Assembly (NCBI RefSeq): GCF_963576545.1
Contig: NC_083648.1
Coordinates: 12,130,739-12,194,738 of the forward strand
DNA from: Limanda limanda
Lineage: Eukaryota; Chordata; Actinopteri; Pleuronectiformes; Pleuronectidae
Direction: 5' to 3'
DNA length: 64,000 nt
Shown: positions 39,109-54,000 of the stretch, one piece after another
Position numbering within the stretch: the first letter of the stretch is position 1
Layout: every line of letters begins with the position of its first letter
Program-made: the position numbers and the translations under genes
The notes under the pieces: model-generated
Database searches by the model: none
The model's input: only the letters and a program-made list of their open reading frames with translations
What the model was told of the DNA's origin: nothing

Positions 39109-42100
39109 GAGCACATCTACACCCCAAATTACCCTCCGCGTCTCTCTCTCTCCCTCTCTGCTCCCCCCAGAGAGGGAGAGGGACTACCTGTCACATTGGG
39201 GGGAGTGATACAGATGGCACGCCAGATGTGTGGCCGAAGCATGTGATGGGCGAGCGGTGCTGGTGTTAAGAGGGCCACAGACTGCTGGGCCTGCCTCTGT
39301 GCCAGGGATGAGTGTCTGTGTGTGTGAGTGCAGCACAAGTCCTTAAAGGAAAGATGGGAAGTGTGAACGCTTTACGATTGCACCTATGTATAAAAATGTG
39401 TTTGTGTGCATTTTTGTGTGATACTGCTCAGGTTTAGTGGCATCTCCCAGTCACCCCAACCATCCTGCTGCTCCACAGCTGGCCGCCCCACCCTTCCCAG
39501 CTGCCACTGTGGCTCCCCCCGGCCCCTCCGCTTGGCAGAGCCGGCGTTTTGGGCGCTCCCCCACCAGTCCTCCCTGGCAGCTGCTGCCCTCAGCTGTGCT
39601 CTCGCAGACGGTATTGGGGTCGGACAAAGTCACTCCTCCTGTGACTGTGTCTGGGGCCGTGGGGGGAGGATGAAGAGGTGGCAAGGAGACTCACCTCCTC
39701 TGTAAGATCTCCTTTAAACGCTGAATTTAAAGTGGTGAGCATAGATCTGGGAGTGAAGGCCGAAGGAGGAATCCTGGTCGAGTGTAAATACATCTTGTGT
39801 TGGTTGAGAACGATTCATTGGAGTAGGTCAACATCACAAACTACAGACTTACACAAACAAGCTGTGTGACTCTAAATGAGCGATCAAGGCAGCTTCCAGG
39901 AGAGAGAGTGTGGAGAAGTGGCAGCATCATTTAAGAGGATCATCATCTTTTTCAATATTTTGATAATTATAATTCAGGGCACCTTTCACAGGAGGCTCCT
40001 AAGCACGGAGGGGAAAATGACATTGTGATCATAGCTGGCAGGCAAGATGTGATCTCTCTCTCTCTCTCTCTCTCCCTTGCTCTCTCTCCCTCTCTCACTA
40101 GCTCTCCCTTTCACTCTCTCATACCCACACTCTCGGTGTGACAGAAAGTCTATGGGGAGGTATAAGAGGTAGTTATGGGGGGAATGCAGCAGCCTCCACA
40201 GTTTAATTGGAGATGTGTCACACTAAATAAATGGTGCAAAAACAAGCGCTGACTGGAGGCTTGAGGGAGGGGCCCTGGGGATGCAGCCTGTTTTATTGGG
40301 CAGGAGCTTTGCACCGCTCCAGGGTGAAACGGGGCTATGCACTGCCGAGATACCCTCCAACCACCAAAGCACCAGGCCCTTCCACAGACGACTGTGGAGC
40401 AAGAGACAAAGGCATTAATTTCAGCGTGCAGAAAATCATCTTATTGGTGCTGGGGAGAAGGAGTCTCTGAACCTGGTGACCTGATTGTTTCTCCTCCAAT
40501 AAAAAAGGGGGCACCATCATCACACCTCATCTGCAATTTCAATATCTACACGCTGGCCGGTGAACAAATCCATACTTGTATAAAAAAATTGTGAGTAAGT
40601 GCTGTGCATGTGCCTCACTCCCTCCTAGATCTTCTGTACGTCAATTTATGTTTTGAGGAGACGCCAGCCAACGGCCTCCAGCCAATCCCATTTCCCTGTG
40701 TAATCCATACATGACCCCAGAGTTACCAGGAGAATGTGTTTTCCAATATTCTATCAATGTGGATATTACTATTGTCTTGCTTTACCAATGCTGCATGTAG
40801 TATTTGTGTGCGCGCGCGTGTGTGTGTTGAGTGCATGCATGCGTGTGTGTGTGTGCACGAACGCAGATTCCAGAGTTCATGGCATGAGTTTTGATTTACC
40901 TCCACAGTGCGCTGCAGTAATTGGATGTGACACCATTCTCTCTGCTCTCCCCGGGGGATATAACAGGAATCTGACTATTATGGCCCCAGTCATGAATATG
41001 TCACGACAGCTGCAAACAAAGGCCTGTGATTTGGATAAGACTCTGTATGTTGTCTCTGTGCTGATATATGAGATAAATGCTATAGGGGTAAATGAGATTT
41101 CTGTAAAGCAATTTGCGGTGTTTACAAAGAATGATTAATTGCCATTGTTCGGTGAGAAAATATAAAAGCCAAAGCGACGGCGGAGACGATGAGCAACATG
41201 ACGTGTTCATCACCGCATTCTCACCTCCCAGATCTTTGTAAAAGCCATTACTCCTAGTTTCAAAACAACTACTTTTGCAAGTGAAATCCACAAGCAGGGC
41301 GATCCCCTGGAAAGACATTGTTTTGCATGCGCCCGACGCTCGGTGCTTTGTTTAAATCCCATCGTTTGTTGAGGGTTTAGCCATCAAATCAAATTGAGTG
41401 TGCTGTTTTGTATGTGTTCTAGCCTCATAAAAGTAGTCTCTGGGTGAAATAGCAGGTATGCTGATATCAGTATTCCCACAGCCTGCATAATTGCTGTAAT
41501 TTGCTTTCCCTTTGGGTAATCTGTAAACATGGCTGTTTTGATGTTTTTGGCATCCTCCATTGGCTGAGCTCTCGGCTCCTCCAGCGGAGCCCCCATCCCA
41601 GCCCAGGGTGACACAAATAGATCCTTCCCCAGAAGGCGCACGTAGTTCCACATGGGCACAATCAATACAGCCCAGTCATCGCTGGAGCTGTGGCAGTATT
41701 AAAAGCACCCCGTGAGCTGGTTCTCCCCATGCCGGTGTTTTAGGGAAATAAAGCTATTGATCCTCCGGGGCCTCTGGCAGAGCATTAACCTGGGCCCGCA
41801 AATTAGAACGTGCTCATCTGGACACATCTGCCTGCAATGTTCCCAAAAAGCCAGTCCCAGGGAGAGAAAAGGAGGGCTGCGAGGCCTGCTGCTTCCAATG
41901 ATGAGTAGAGCGCTACTTGACGCCTATGTCGGAGCGGGGGAGGCGTCTGGATGCCCAGGACTTCCATTAGAGGCCCAGGATGGTGGCATGGGTCGATGTG
42001 GTCAGGTTTGGTCGGGGGTACTCCATCTCGGATCAGTGTGGTTCCTTCCCCCTGATGCCGGGAGAGAGGGGGCTGACCTGCAGTAAACCTGAGCTCCTGA

Positions 42101-45000
42101 CTGGAAGGACAATGAGGGAAAGGGCTGCTTGTTCCAGTCGTGTCCAAGATGCTGCCTCTTTGCCTCTTTTGTGCACTTTTATGTCAAAAAACTGAATTTT
42201 CCATCGCGTTTCACAGATTTATCCAGAGGAACTAGTCTAACTTCCATGCAGGCTTTCTCTGAGTCACCCTGCAAACAGTAAATATTCATTGATTTATCCT
42301 CTCATTTGAAATATCATGTACCACAACTCTTCAGCGCAGCGGTAAAATGCATTTTCCTCATTTGGAGATTACATATTTATTTGTCTGAGAAAAAACCTGA
42401 ACCGCACCAGGAGGCTGTGTGAGCCACTGATTCAAATGGGTGTAATCAGTAATTATATTTGACAAAGAGATCAGAGTCTGGATACACACAGATAGAAGCA
42501 CAAACATGACCACATCTACATGCACAAACACACAGCGTTAGTAAAGACCAGCTTGTTGTCATTCCTTCATTTGAACCACGTCTCCCAGATGTATGACGCG
42601 TCACCCCTTCAATCCTTCTTTTGGCAGAAGAACATGTGAATCTAAACCACATTTATGTTCTGAATGCAGGAGATCTGTTATATGATGAGGAGAATCCACA
42701 TATTTCCTCTTTCTACCACATTATACGCTCACATAGACAAGAGACACTTTGGAAACTTTCCCTCTTTTTATTTTTTCCTCGGTCTGCCCTAACAGTGGGA
42801 AGCTTGGAAGTTCTCTGCCCCAGTTCTCCATGTCCTTGAGAGTTGTGCCTTCGGGCCGGGGCTGGTGGGGTCCCGCCGAGCACAATGTGTGCTTCTCACT
42901 CTGGCTCCCGCTGTACTCCGCTGCCCCTGCATGGCTCGGGAGAGTTGCCAAGCTCGGAGGGGTTGTAAGTGCGAGTGGGGGAGCGCACACGTTACCGCAG
43001 AACCGCTCCAAACATCTCACTTCCTTTTTTTTACCCGATTGCACGACGGTTGACCGGATATAAATCACTCCCCCGAATTGGCTGACTGCAATGGCAGACT
43101 GCTTGGGGAAGATGCTGTTATTAACAATCAGACTAATTGCAACAAACAGTGTGAAGTTGTTTTTTTTTTTTTTGCAAAGGTTAAACATGAGTGGAGAGTG
43201 TGTGAGGCCAACTTCGTGAAGTCAACAAAAGCGTAAATTTAATTCTTCTTATTTCAATTTTCGTTCAGCGACTGAATAAAATCATATGAATGGGTAATTA
43301 TTTGATGGTCATAATTTGTGCTTGACAAATCCCTTTATATTTTATTCAGTTCGTCTGAATTTGTTTCTTTTTGTTGCAATTAATATGGATATTGGCCAAG
43401 AGCAAAGATAAAGATCCATTTTCTAATATTTTGTCCTTGGATTGTGCACTCGGGGAATTCACTCCCCTTTTTCTTTTTCCGTTTCCCTGGCTAAGGCATG
43501 GGGAATTGGTGGGATGAGAGGCTATTCCCTAAATAGCCCATGGCAAGAGGTATCCTGATTAGCATGCTGCCTGCTCTCTGGCAGCAGTCCTCCAGGCCAC
43601 CAGCGCTATCACTTACGTGCTGTTTGTATTTGTAGTTGATAGTGTGTGCTGTTATAATTGGAATGAGCTCAGGAACCTCGTTTGCTTTTGATCCGCTGCC
43701 AGCCACTCAGAGTGCTACTGGGCCACAGCTCTCACCTCAGCGCTCCCAGTGGATTATGGGAAACTGCAACGCTTATGTTCTAAAAAGCGCCTGACAGCAT
43801 CTCACTCAAGGTCGAACAATACCATGGTAAGAGAGGGGAGTAGAACAAAAAAAAAAGAAAGAAAGATGGAGGAAAAAGTTGTGCAGATATTTGATGTGAC
43901 TGCCGGTATCGAGTGGGGAACCACGAAAATGGTATTTGAGACTTGTGAGAGCAAAAATCAAAGTAGACGCACGATTGTTTGGAGGAGTTTCAATAACACA
44001 CAAGGGTATATGTGGAATTACAGCTCTCTGAAGACCTGAGCATTTTTAACAAGCTAATGTGTAGATGTGGAAAGTGATATTCAGGGTTAATGTGCACAGT
44101 CACACCTGGAAACACAACACAGGCCATTTTCACAGCAGACATTTTGACTGGTCATGGTTGTTACTAATAACGGTTATGTTGCAATGATCTCAGTTGTTGA
44201 TTTGGCGACACCTGTGGTGAGTGGTGGTAATAGCAGCAAAAGCATTTTGATAGAATAGCAAACACCCAATGAGCAGCAACTTTGTGAAGAGCAGAGAAAA
44301 AAATTCCCTTTTGATTAAAAATAAATAAATCAGAGACTTAATGCATGTTATTCCTAAGTAATTTTTCATACAACAACAGGGAATGGCAGCAGGAAATCAA
44401 TACAAATATGTTTTGTTGTGTAGACACATTTATGGAAGAAATAAAAAATTCAGGTACTGAAATTAATGACAAATATATTGCGTTTCCTGTGTTGGCTTGA
44501 AAGTAAAGAGCCATTTGTGTTTCACTACCTGAATGCCTTTATTGTGAAGCAGCAGCGGAAGGAAATGTTTCAATTGGATGATTAGTAACATTCTGCAGGA
44601 GAGTGAACAGCAACAACAAGGCTGATCAAATAAATGTAGAGACAGTAACATCGGATTACATGCGACACAGTCTCTCTCTAAATCCCTTGTGTGGTAATTT
44701 GGATCCAGCTCAGCAGTGAAAACTGCGCTTTAAAAATTGAAAGTACTTTAATGACAGGTAATTAGAGAATGTAAATACACTGGATGATTTTTGCTAAATA
44801 ATATGCATAACCAGATTGTAAAATTGGACTTGATTCAAAAGTAAATCTTAATATCATCGGGCCTCCAACTTTCCCATCAGGCCATGACGATGTGACAGTG
44901 AGCCAACATGCACAATATCAGGATCCGGAAACTGATGTAGTTGAAGATAATTCAGCCAACATTAATTTTTTTATTTATAGATGTGTTTATTCCAACTGCG
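39109..45000. other. Gene desert between ss18 and znf521, left part
   Basis: No exon, RNA gene or recognised transposon was found. Simple repeats: (CT)n at about 40053-40075 and (GT)n with GC/CA steps at 40806-40856. A C/P-rich open stretch at 39430-39680 has no family resemblance. AT-rich blocks with many ATTA/TAAT motifs, such as 42220-42460 and 43240-43420, could be enhancers; that is inference from position only. Confidence 0.5.
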
Positions 45001-48000
45001 ACACGTTCAGACGTCTGCAGTAAAAATACATTTTAAAACCCCACAGTCCCAGTTCTGTCCTTCACTGGTTCTCATGCAACATTGAACACATCCTAACTCT
45101 GTGATGACAAAACAGGCTTTTACCCGAGTAGAAGTTTCCACTCATCTGGACTTCATCAGGATCTATAACATCAGACGTGGAGAAGACTGAGAGGTGATGT
45201 GCGCCTGGGCTTCATTTCCTTTTGCTCCAGGACATTTTAACCTGCTGGCTCAGCACTTTTCACCAGAGTGGACCGACCATCTCCCGAGACTTATGGGAGT
45301 TTTAATGCTCCCTCGCTGCCAAATGCCAGCAGGCCCAATGAGAAAAGATATTTGAAACTCCTTAGCTCAATATTTAATCAAGCGCTGGGTTACATTTGCT
45401 GTTTGATTAGGTAAGAGACTTCCACCTCCCAGAGTCTTTGATTGCTTTGAAAATATTTGGCCTAAAAAAATGTAATACCTCTCTTTGAACTGTGTGTTCT
45501 AAGCACTAATATCCCAGCACTAGCAACAGTTTATAATTGTCACACTTACATTTGTATTCAGACGACGGCACAGAATCGTCTTTTTTTCCTTTGTCCATAT
45601 TAAAATAACTGATGCTGCTGTTCTTTTGTCCAATTCAGCAGCCTCATTATTACGCCTGTTTTCTGACCACGAGTCCATCTTGTCGCATCGTAATCACCCA
45701 GGACTGCAGAGAGTCACCTGAGAATAACCCTGATGAGCTCGTTCCAGGAGGGCATTACCAATGGTTAAGTACAAACACCTGCTAAAATATTGGCAATTAG
45801 GACATAATTAGCTGCTAATGTATTTCTAATCCGAAGCGGGCCATAGATTTGTCTTTTTTTGCGTAGACTCCCATTTTTAATGTTCTCTGTTGTTATTGTT
45901 TTCCTCAGGTATTTGTATCCCGAGAACATTGACTAAGTGCCCTAGTTCATCATATGCAAATGACTTATTAATTACACATGCATTATGCCCGTATGCAGAA
46001 GACATCAAAGGGCCTGCAAGTCTTCAGATGGTCCCCCTCTGTACCACACTCAGGTTACAAATGCCTGCGTGTGCACTTTCCTGCATGCCTTTTCAGGCAG
46101 AATAACTACATCCTCAATTAAAAAATGTTCACAGGAACCTCTCTCCTCTTGCCTCCTGTAATAGTTGAGGAACACCTCCGGTGGTCTGAGGTTGTTTGGT
46201 AACCGCAAATTGCAGATAATCATTTGAGCCTAGATTACATAGCATTATTAGAAAGCTGTGAGACTGTAAGTGTGTCTCTGTGGCGAAGCCAAACCAATAT
46301 TTGCTTTGCTAAATGAGAAACATCCACATTCATGTACGGCTTCTCTAAGTTCTTCTTAATCTTCCCATTGATCAGCTCCTTGATCACCATAATAGCAATT
46401 CTGTATCAATGCTTCAAGCCTGAGCTTCTCCTCAGACATTTCTGTTCTGTGTGTCGGCATGTTTGTTCTGTCTATGCCTCCCCAGTGAGTTCTCTGTTAA
46501 CAACCCAGAGAGCTGGTGTCACAGGGTGATTTATACGTCCTATAATGCCGAACATTGATTAGCAATAGAAATCTAATGGGACGGGATGCCAGCTCTGAAA
46601 CTCAGGTTACACAGAAAAAAAGAAAAACTAACACCACACACCACACCTTGTGTAACGCGAGGCAACCTGTGCAAAGCGGATGGATAGGATTATGGGGGGG
46701 CTGGTGTGTGTGCAATCACTGTAACCCTGGGCAGTCCTCTTATCAGTCTCCGGTGGGCTGCTCCGACTGGGTGCTGCTAGCATAATTAGCACAGCGCTCG
46801 CTTTGATGATAAAATGTGTAATAGAGCATCCCTCCCCTCCCGCGCCTACCTGATTTTAACATCGTTTATTGATCTAATTAAAATTATTCCGTTTTATTCA
46901 GCATTAATAATTCAGTTAATTGTGGCAGTTTTTGTTATGGAACGGAAGTCTTGATCAAAGATACTTTACAAGATAGTGTCTGTCTGACTGTGTGTGTGTG
47001 TGTGTGTGTGTGTCTTTGCTCAGAAAAAAATTATTTCAAAGGACGTCTTGAATGTGTTGTGGCTTTTCTTAAATGTGTTGGAACAAGAAACACAACTTGT
47101 TCTTGGCACAAGAGGCAGTTTTTAAAAATGTCATTGCAGATACTGCAATAAAACAGAAGTGCAGTAGGTTGCTGGTAACAGTGTGGAGCTCCTCATGTAC
47201 AGGAGAACATGGTGTACATCAAAGCCACCAGGTGGGGCTGGTTCTTTCACAAATGACTCCCACTTTTGGGTGTCTGGTGCGTGTGAATCACAGCAGAGAA
47301 ATGCATAAGTGAAATGTTTTTTTTTTTCCATGGCATTTTTGTATGGCACCTCCAAAACTATCATTTCTCATTAGGAGTACCAAACTGTTTGTGGTTGTCC
47401 TCATTACTAAAAAGGTAGAGCTCTACCCCCCCAAAGGTAACTTCATCAACACCCGAGACAAATCTATCTTAGGTGCTCTATTTATATTTCTGACTCACTG
47501 CCACAAAGATTTATTCTGCACTCCTGTCAATCCATCTCTCTAATGGGCAATGGCATCCTTTTTAGTCTCGATGTCTGGAGTGTGCGTGCGTGTGTGTGTG
47601 TGTGTGCATGTGCGTAAGTGTTCTATTGCACCAGGATTTTTTTTTTGTCAGATGTGCACACACACAAAAACAAGTACCTCGAAGTCACTGAGCCTGTCTC
47701 ATCTCTAAAGAGAGTCGTCTTTCGATAGAGAGCTCAGATGTCATGTAATTAAGATGATAAAAAAAAAAAGCCATTTGCACTTCCATGGGTTATTAATGTG
47801 GACTAATGATGCTCAGATCAGCTATAAGATGTATGCTAGTTATGGGGTTAATCTCCTCATTCTCAGAAAAGCCTCAAAGATAAACATCTTTACAGTGAAA
47901 TGGGCTCATGAGATTCCCCAGAGAGCTGCGTCCCAACTTCACAAGAAAGTTTGAAGGGGCCAAAAATAAAACTGCTGTGCACACTAACATGGTCATTTCT

Positions 48001-51000
48001 GCAAAAGCTAAGCAGCCCGAGCATTGCTGGTTCAAAAATAAATAATTGACTTGTATATTCTTCATAATCTAGCATCTATTAATAGTATATGTACATCACA
48101 AACAATACAAATAGAGATGTTTTATACTTTCTAAGCACTGAATTGCAGGAAAAATATAGGGTTGTTATAACACTGATGTAATTAAAGATTAATCTGAAAT
48201 CTTTTTTTTTAGATGTTTACAGAGTTGAATTTGCACTATAGAGCTATGAAAAGCAGCTTTTCTATTTATAACTGAGCTTTATGCTTTTTCTTCTTTTTTT
48301 AATATCTTTTCAAAGGGCGTCATCAGCACACAACGTCAGATAACTATTTATTACCTCCAGGGGATCACGTAATCTGAAGATAAGACTCAGTAACAGTGAA
48401 GATTCAAAGTTTCCATCTGGGAAGGAAAGGCGTCATGATGAATTGTGTTGTTGTCGGTGAGGGTTAACGTCATAAACTTTAAATGAAAACCCTTAATGAC
48501 CTCCGAGTTGCTTAAATGGATGAATTCACGAGAAAGGACCCGGGCCTCACCTGAGCGTATGGGTGGTAGAGATCCTCCTAATATGTGGAATGTGTTAATG
48601 TCAAGCCTTCTGATGACTTTATCATGAACGCTGCGATCATTACATTGTCATTAGTTTGGCTGCACCTCGTTAATGCACACAAACAATCTGCGGAGCGTCG
48701 GATGATACTGTGCGCTGGTGGTGGTGTTTAATGAGGGTCCACATTTGCATACTGGCCTCCACCCCCACTTCCATTCCCACCCCACTCTCATTTATAAAAA
48801 TAAATCACATTAGAATATCACCAGCTAATAAACTCCACTCCGGCCCACATCCCAGTGATAGCCAAGTCTCAGTGCAGGAAATACACAAAGCAGTCTCCCT
48901 GGATTAGAGAAAACCTATTATAGAAAATTCTCATATGGCAGCGGAACATTCTTCATATTAACACCGTGCTGCTGAAGTAAATTATGCCAGTTGTTGTGCA
49001 CACTACAATCAAATAATCCATCAAGGAATCTCATCTGGAAGTTGTAGCAAATGTTGAAAGTCGGCCCATCAAGTAATTCAACCACTTAGAAGAGTCAGCT
49101 TTAATTACATATCCCATCACTGAAAATAAGAGTAAAGCAGCAGCGTTTGATTTTGAAGTAGTTTGTAATCTTGATTGCACATAATTGTACAGGATACCAC
49201 CTGAGGCGAGTGAGTCTCCCTGCCTTTTTCTGCATTATTGAAAAAGCTTTGATTTTGGTGAAGAAACAATTTTTTGCTTTGATTATGAAACAAATGCAGT
49301 TAATAGCAGCGCTCGCATTTTGAAGTTAAAATAGCTTGAGCCTGTTTTAATATGCTTCCCTGAGACCGTGTAGCACCGGCTGAAAACATCACCGCCCCAA
49401 CTAGAGGGGTCCGGAGCCACAGCCTTGTAAGAGCACGTTTGTCTCGTGTTGGTGTGTCTGTCCGAGTGAGGACATGTTTTTGCACCCTCTAGTCAAAGCG
49501 CGCTAAATAAACAGTGTGTTTCCTGATGCCTAACGCTGTGCACGGCCCATGCACTGCTGATGTCAATCCACCCAGGACTACCAGTGGCCCTACTTCGCTC
49601 ACTTACTTACTCTTTGGCTCACTCCATCCTTCCTTCATGCTCAAATTGACACTTGGTGCAGAGGCAGGCAGACAGGGGGCCTCACCGCCCTGCGCCCTCC
49701 AGAGATGTGGCCCAGCTGTCAGCCGTCTAATCCAGTCCAACCTCCCCCTGAGCCAGGCAGGAACTCCGGGCTGCTCCCCCTCATCCTCACGCCTAGAGGC
49801 ACAGCAAACAACCCAGCCCTGGTGGATGCTGCACACAGCGGGCCCGGGATGGGGAACGCTTTGCTAGTCAAATCAGTCTTGACCGTTCCTCATAAATCAA
49901 GCGGCACCATGTGACAGCAGGAACTCCAAAAGAGAAGAAAGCGACTGTGCGGGAAAAAGACAACAGGTTACTGACAAAACATTTATGGAATCCACTGCAT
50001 CATATGGAAGACATCAGTCTGACAAGAAACCTCTACAGTCGGGATTTTGTGACGTTTAATGATGATGTTTGTAGCAGCTACTAAAGAGCTGCAGTGGATT
50101 TAATCAGCATTGTTTCAGAAAAATCTCTCATAATCTGAAGTGTTGGTTATCAGGCATGAGACACTATCTAATACACTGCTGTCTTTTACTGATACACTAA
50201 TCACAAAACAGGCATCCTTGTAAATATATGTGTGACATCGATTTGATAATGCATTCAAATCCTATTTTTCAAAAAACTGCATTTCTGTGTATGTGTTTTG
50301 TGAGTGCTTGTGGCACAGTCGTGGGCGTGTGTGTGTTTCCAGGAGTGTGTCTGTACCTTTCCGTGCGTCTCCCCATGGCATTCCCAATATCAGTATTCCT
50401 GTAGATGTGTTTGATGTGTTTGAAGCCACGTAGCATACCTTGGAACATGACAGTAAACATGGCAAAGGCTCTCCCTCAGTGGAGCAGTGATGCACGTCAC
50501 CCCTAAGAAGTGTGTGACGGGTGTACAAACCAAACCCACCGGGCCACGTCCTTCCCCCGGGACCCTCCCTTACTACGCCGCTGTCTCCCCGACTGGCTGC
50601 GTGCTGCTCGGCGCCACACGCTCGCTCAGAATAATTTCACCCCAAACCGGAGAAAACAAAAGAGCAGACCAAAAAACAGACAGAGAAACAAAGAAGAAGA
50701 AATGCAAAAAAACGTGGACTTGTGACAAGTTATGGAGCCCACTTAACTGTTATCTGACCCGGCAGCGGTAGATGTCATGAAGTATCCTGTTTGAATGTTT
50801 TCCCCGTGTTTCATCCCTGGAAAATCACATGTGTATGTTTCCCGCATGCATCCCTGGGGAAATTAAGAGGCACACTATGTATCTCGGGAGGATTCCCACA
50901 AGAATGAGAATAAAGCAGGCAGCATGAAAGAGTAGTGTTGGTGTGAGGGAGTTATTGGTCTGGCAAAGGGATTGCCAACACATCAAAATAGCATGGGTGT

Positions 51001-54000
51001 TGAACAAGACAGGAACTTGCACCATTTACACCTGCCAACGAGAAAGAGAGAGAGAGCGGTGCCATCCCAAATATTTCCATAGCCACATAAATGCACGGCG
51101 GGATGTGAAGTGCAAGAGTTGACGCCTCATGTCAGGCTGATTCTCATGAAGTGACACGAAAAACATGTTCGTATGACAGAGGTGCTTTGAATGTTGTTTT
51201 TAGGGGTTGGGCGAGATAAAGTCATTTGTATACAGCAGCAGTTTTACACTGTCACACAGGCATAGCTTTGAAAAGAGGACCTGTGATCTGAGGATGAGGA
51301 AATAATGGAGTGCTGCAACAGTTTGACAAAACAGTCAATCGTCATAGATATTATCTGTGTTATCGGGCTTTCCTTGCTGTATTCGACGGAGAGTAGCAAC
51401 AGTTCCAAGAGTGATTTTACAACACCTTCATCATTTCTCACAACGATGGAAAATTGTCTCTAATCTCAACATGAGACTTACTGTAAGTGCCAATTCGTTA
51501 GCACCCATTCAAAAACAACTTTAAAACACATATGACCTACTTAAAGAGATAAATCCCATCTGGATATTCAAAAATGCAAGAATATATGTTTTAGAGAACT
51601 GTCTTCAGGGATTTACTTCAAAGCTTTGGTGGATGTTGAGTTAAAGTCCATCCGCGTCTTGTTTTCTGATATCTTCCATGTAAATCACATGCTATGGGAG
51701 AGAAGCACATTCTCCTTTCACGCTAGCGCCTCTTGTCATGTTGAAGATGGTCACACTGACAGCAGCCCTCCACCACCCACATTCACTTTCCTGTTGGACC
51801 CTCCTCATCCTTATCCATCTCACAAACCCGGACGCTTCTGTCATCCAAACATTCACCAGGGGAAAAGTTCACAGCTCAAATCAGTTTGCGGCACAGACTT
51901 CATGTAGATAAGCGGCGCTGCTCAGCTGCAGCACATTCAGCAGCATGTCAAATTACCTGCAAATGTTACTTTGGTCTGTTTGGATGCTGGTGTGGTCTGG
52001 CTCAGAAAGTTTAGTGCACATATGTCTCCAAAAATACTTTTCTAACTTTTAATATTGATCAAAACAATGTATTTATACTTCCTGAATCCGCCACTGATCC
52101 TAATCAGCACCAACATTCAATTTGTTCTTCCCTGACTCATCCACATCCTTCCCCCAAGCTTCTTAATCGTCCTGGTCTTTCTACGTAACCCTGCTTAGAA
52201 TCAACAGAAAAACAGACTGGGATGAAAAAATTACCTTAACGGTCATAGGGTGAAATGTATTGGTAAACCCAGACTACATATATGTAACTGAAATCACCTA
52301 GCAGAGCTGAAGTCTTTAAAATCCGTGTGGTCAGACAGTGTCATGTTTATAAAGTCAGTTCTGACCATGGGCTGTATATGAAAATGAAGCCACAGTGTCT
52401 TGATCACCGCCTGGTGGCTAACAGCAGTATTGATTATAAACTCTGGCTCTCCCATGTTAGTGGATGGGACCTAAGCCAAAGAGTTAGTTAGTTAAATAGG
52501 TATTTGATGCTGTAATAACTATGTGAAACGTCATGATTGACAGATGAAACTGACTTGGGATCGAACGTATGTCGCAGCAACTCCGTACCGACGACCAGTA
52601 GAGACTGATATTTTGGCTTCATTTGAGGGTTGTATGAGGAAGTGCAGACATGTCAGTTACCTTTACCTGTATTGTGGAGATTGTGGCACAGCCAGCTTTT
52701 GTTGTTATTGTTTACAGTGGACAAAATCTTTGGTGTATTTCCATCTTCAAGTTGACTTTTAATAATTTCGACTTTAACAGGATCTCAGAGGGAAAGGGAA
52801 AAGCGAGATGATAAGTTAAGAACTGGGCGACATGAAGGGATGGAGGGGTGGCGTTGTGAGGAGGAGGAGGAGGAGGGCAGTTCATTGAGGTCAGGATGAC
52901 AGTGAAGAACAGATGAGATGGGGTGGCTGAGAAGTGTTTTGTAGGTGGGATGTTGTACGAGCGGGTGGGTGGGGGTGGCAGGAGTCGGAGGGGTGGGGGG
53001 GGGGAAACTAGGCCAGTGTCCAGACTCAGAGCTCCAAAGGCCCTGCGTCCCTGGATGCCCCGTGTCAGCCCTCTGACAGGAGAGATGGGACTTTAACACA
53101 GAGTTTTTTCCACCACCAGACGCTGCCTCCCCCCCCCCTCCTATCCCCGCCGTCTCCTCTGAAGAATACCCCTCCTCCTCGGTGCACTCACCAGTCAAGA
53201 GTTTGAGGAGAGAGAAATGCACTCGTTACAATAAGGAGGGCACATGGCATGGGACCCGAGGCTTTGAGTGCCGCCTCCTCCATGCTCTCGGTAGAATTAG
53301 AGGCTCTTCTTCCCTGCAAGTATCTGTGAATTTCCAAAGTTGATGTGGAGTAAATAGAATTTTTGAGGCAGGTTCCCGCGGCTTAGGTGCACGGCCGACA
53401 CAATGTTGCTTCTCTGCTCGTCGGCCTTAGACAACAGCAGCGAGCATGAATGCCCGAGTCTCATGGTTGGTGAATCTGAATAGATCCTCCTCGTCCTCGG
53501 CGCTCTGCTGAGCTCCCTCCTACCGCACAGATAAAGCAGACTTATTGTCAGGCTTAATCAGGTGGTCGGTTACCTTGGCAATTAAAGCCTTGTTAGAGAT
53601 ATAAAACCTTGAGAATCACATGGAGAGTCCCTGGCGAGTCAAACCACTGAGCAAATCCTTAAACCAAACAACCTTCCAGTGGGAGCGCCGCTTCTCTGAG
53701 GATAGATGTTTAATTATCTCTGCTTGTTTGGGGGGGGAACGGAAGGAAAAACTGTTTCACTCCCTCTTGTTTGTCTTAAAAAGCTCAAGTGTATTTATAG
53801 GAATTAATTTAAGTGGCAGCCAGCGTGCCATGTTTGATTGTCACAATATATTGACCCAAGACTGTGAATGCTGCAAATTATTTGTGAAAGAGCAATGAAG
53901 TGATGGGGATAATTAAACCGCACAATGGAAGGAAACCAAAAAACACAGAATAAATCATTGTTTTGGAAGTTTTCTGTATTCAAACAAAGGGTATCTTCCA

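Noticed and set aside
39430..39680. Pro/Ala-rich open frames as a coding exon
   Set aside because: No splice-site-bounded conserved peptide or family resemblance.
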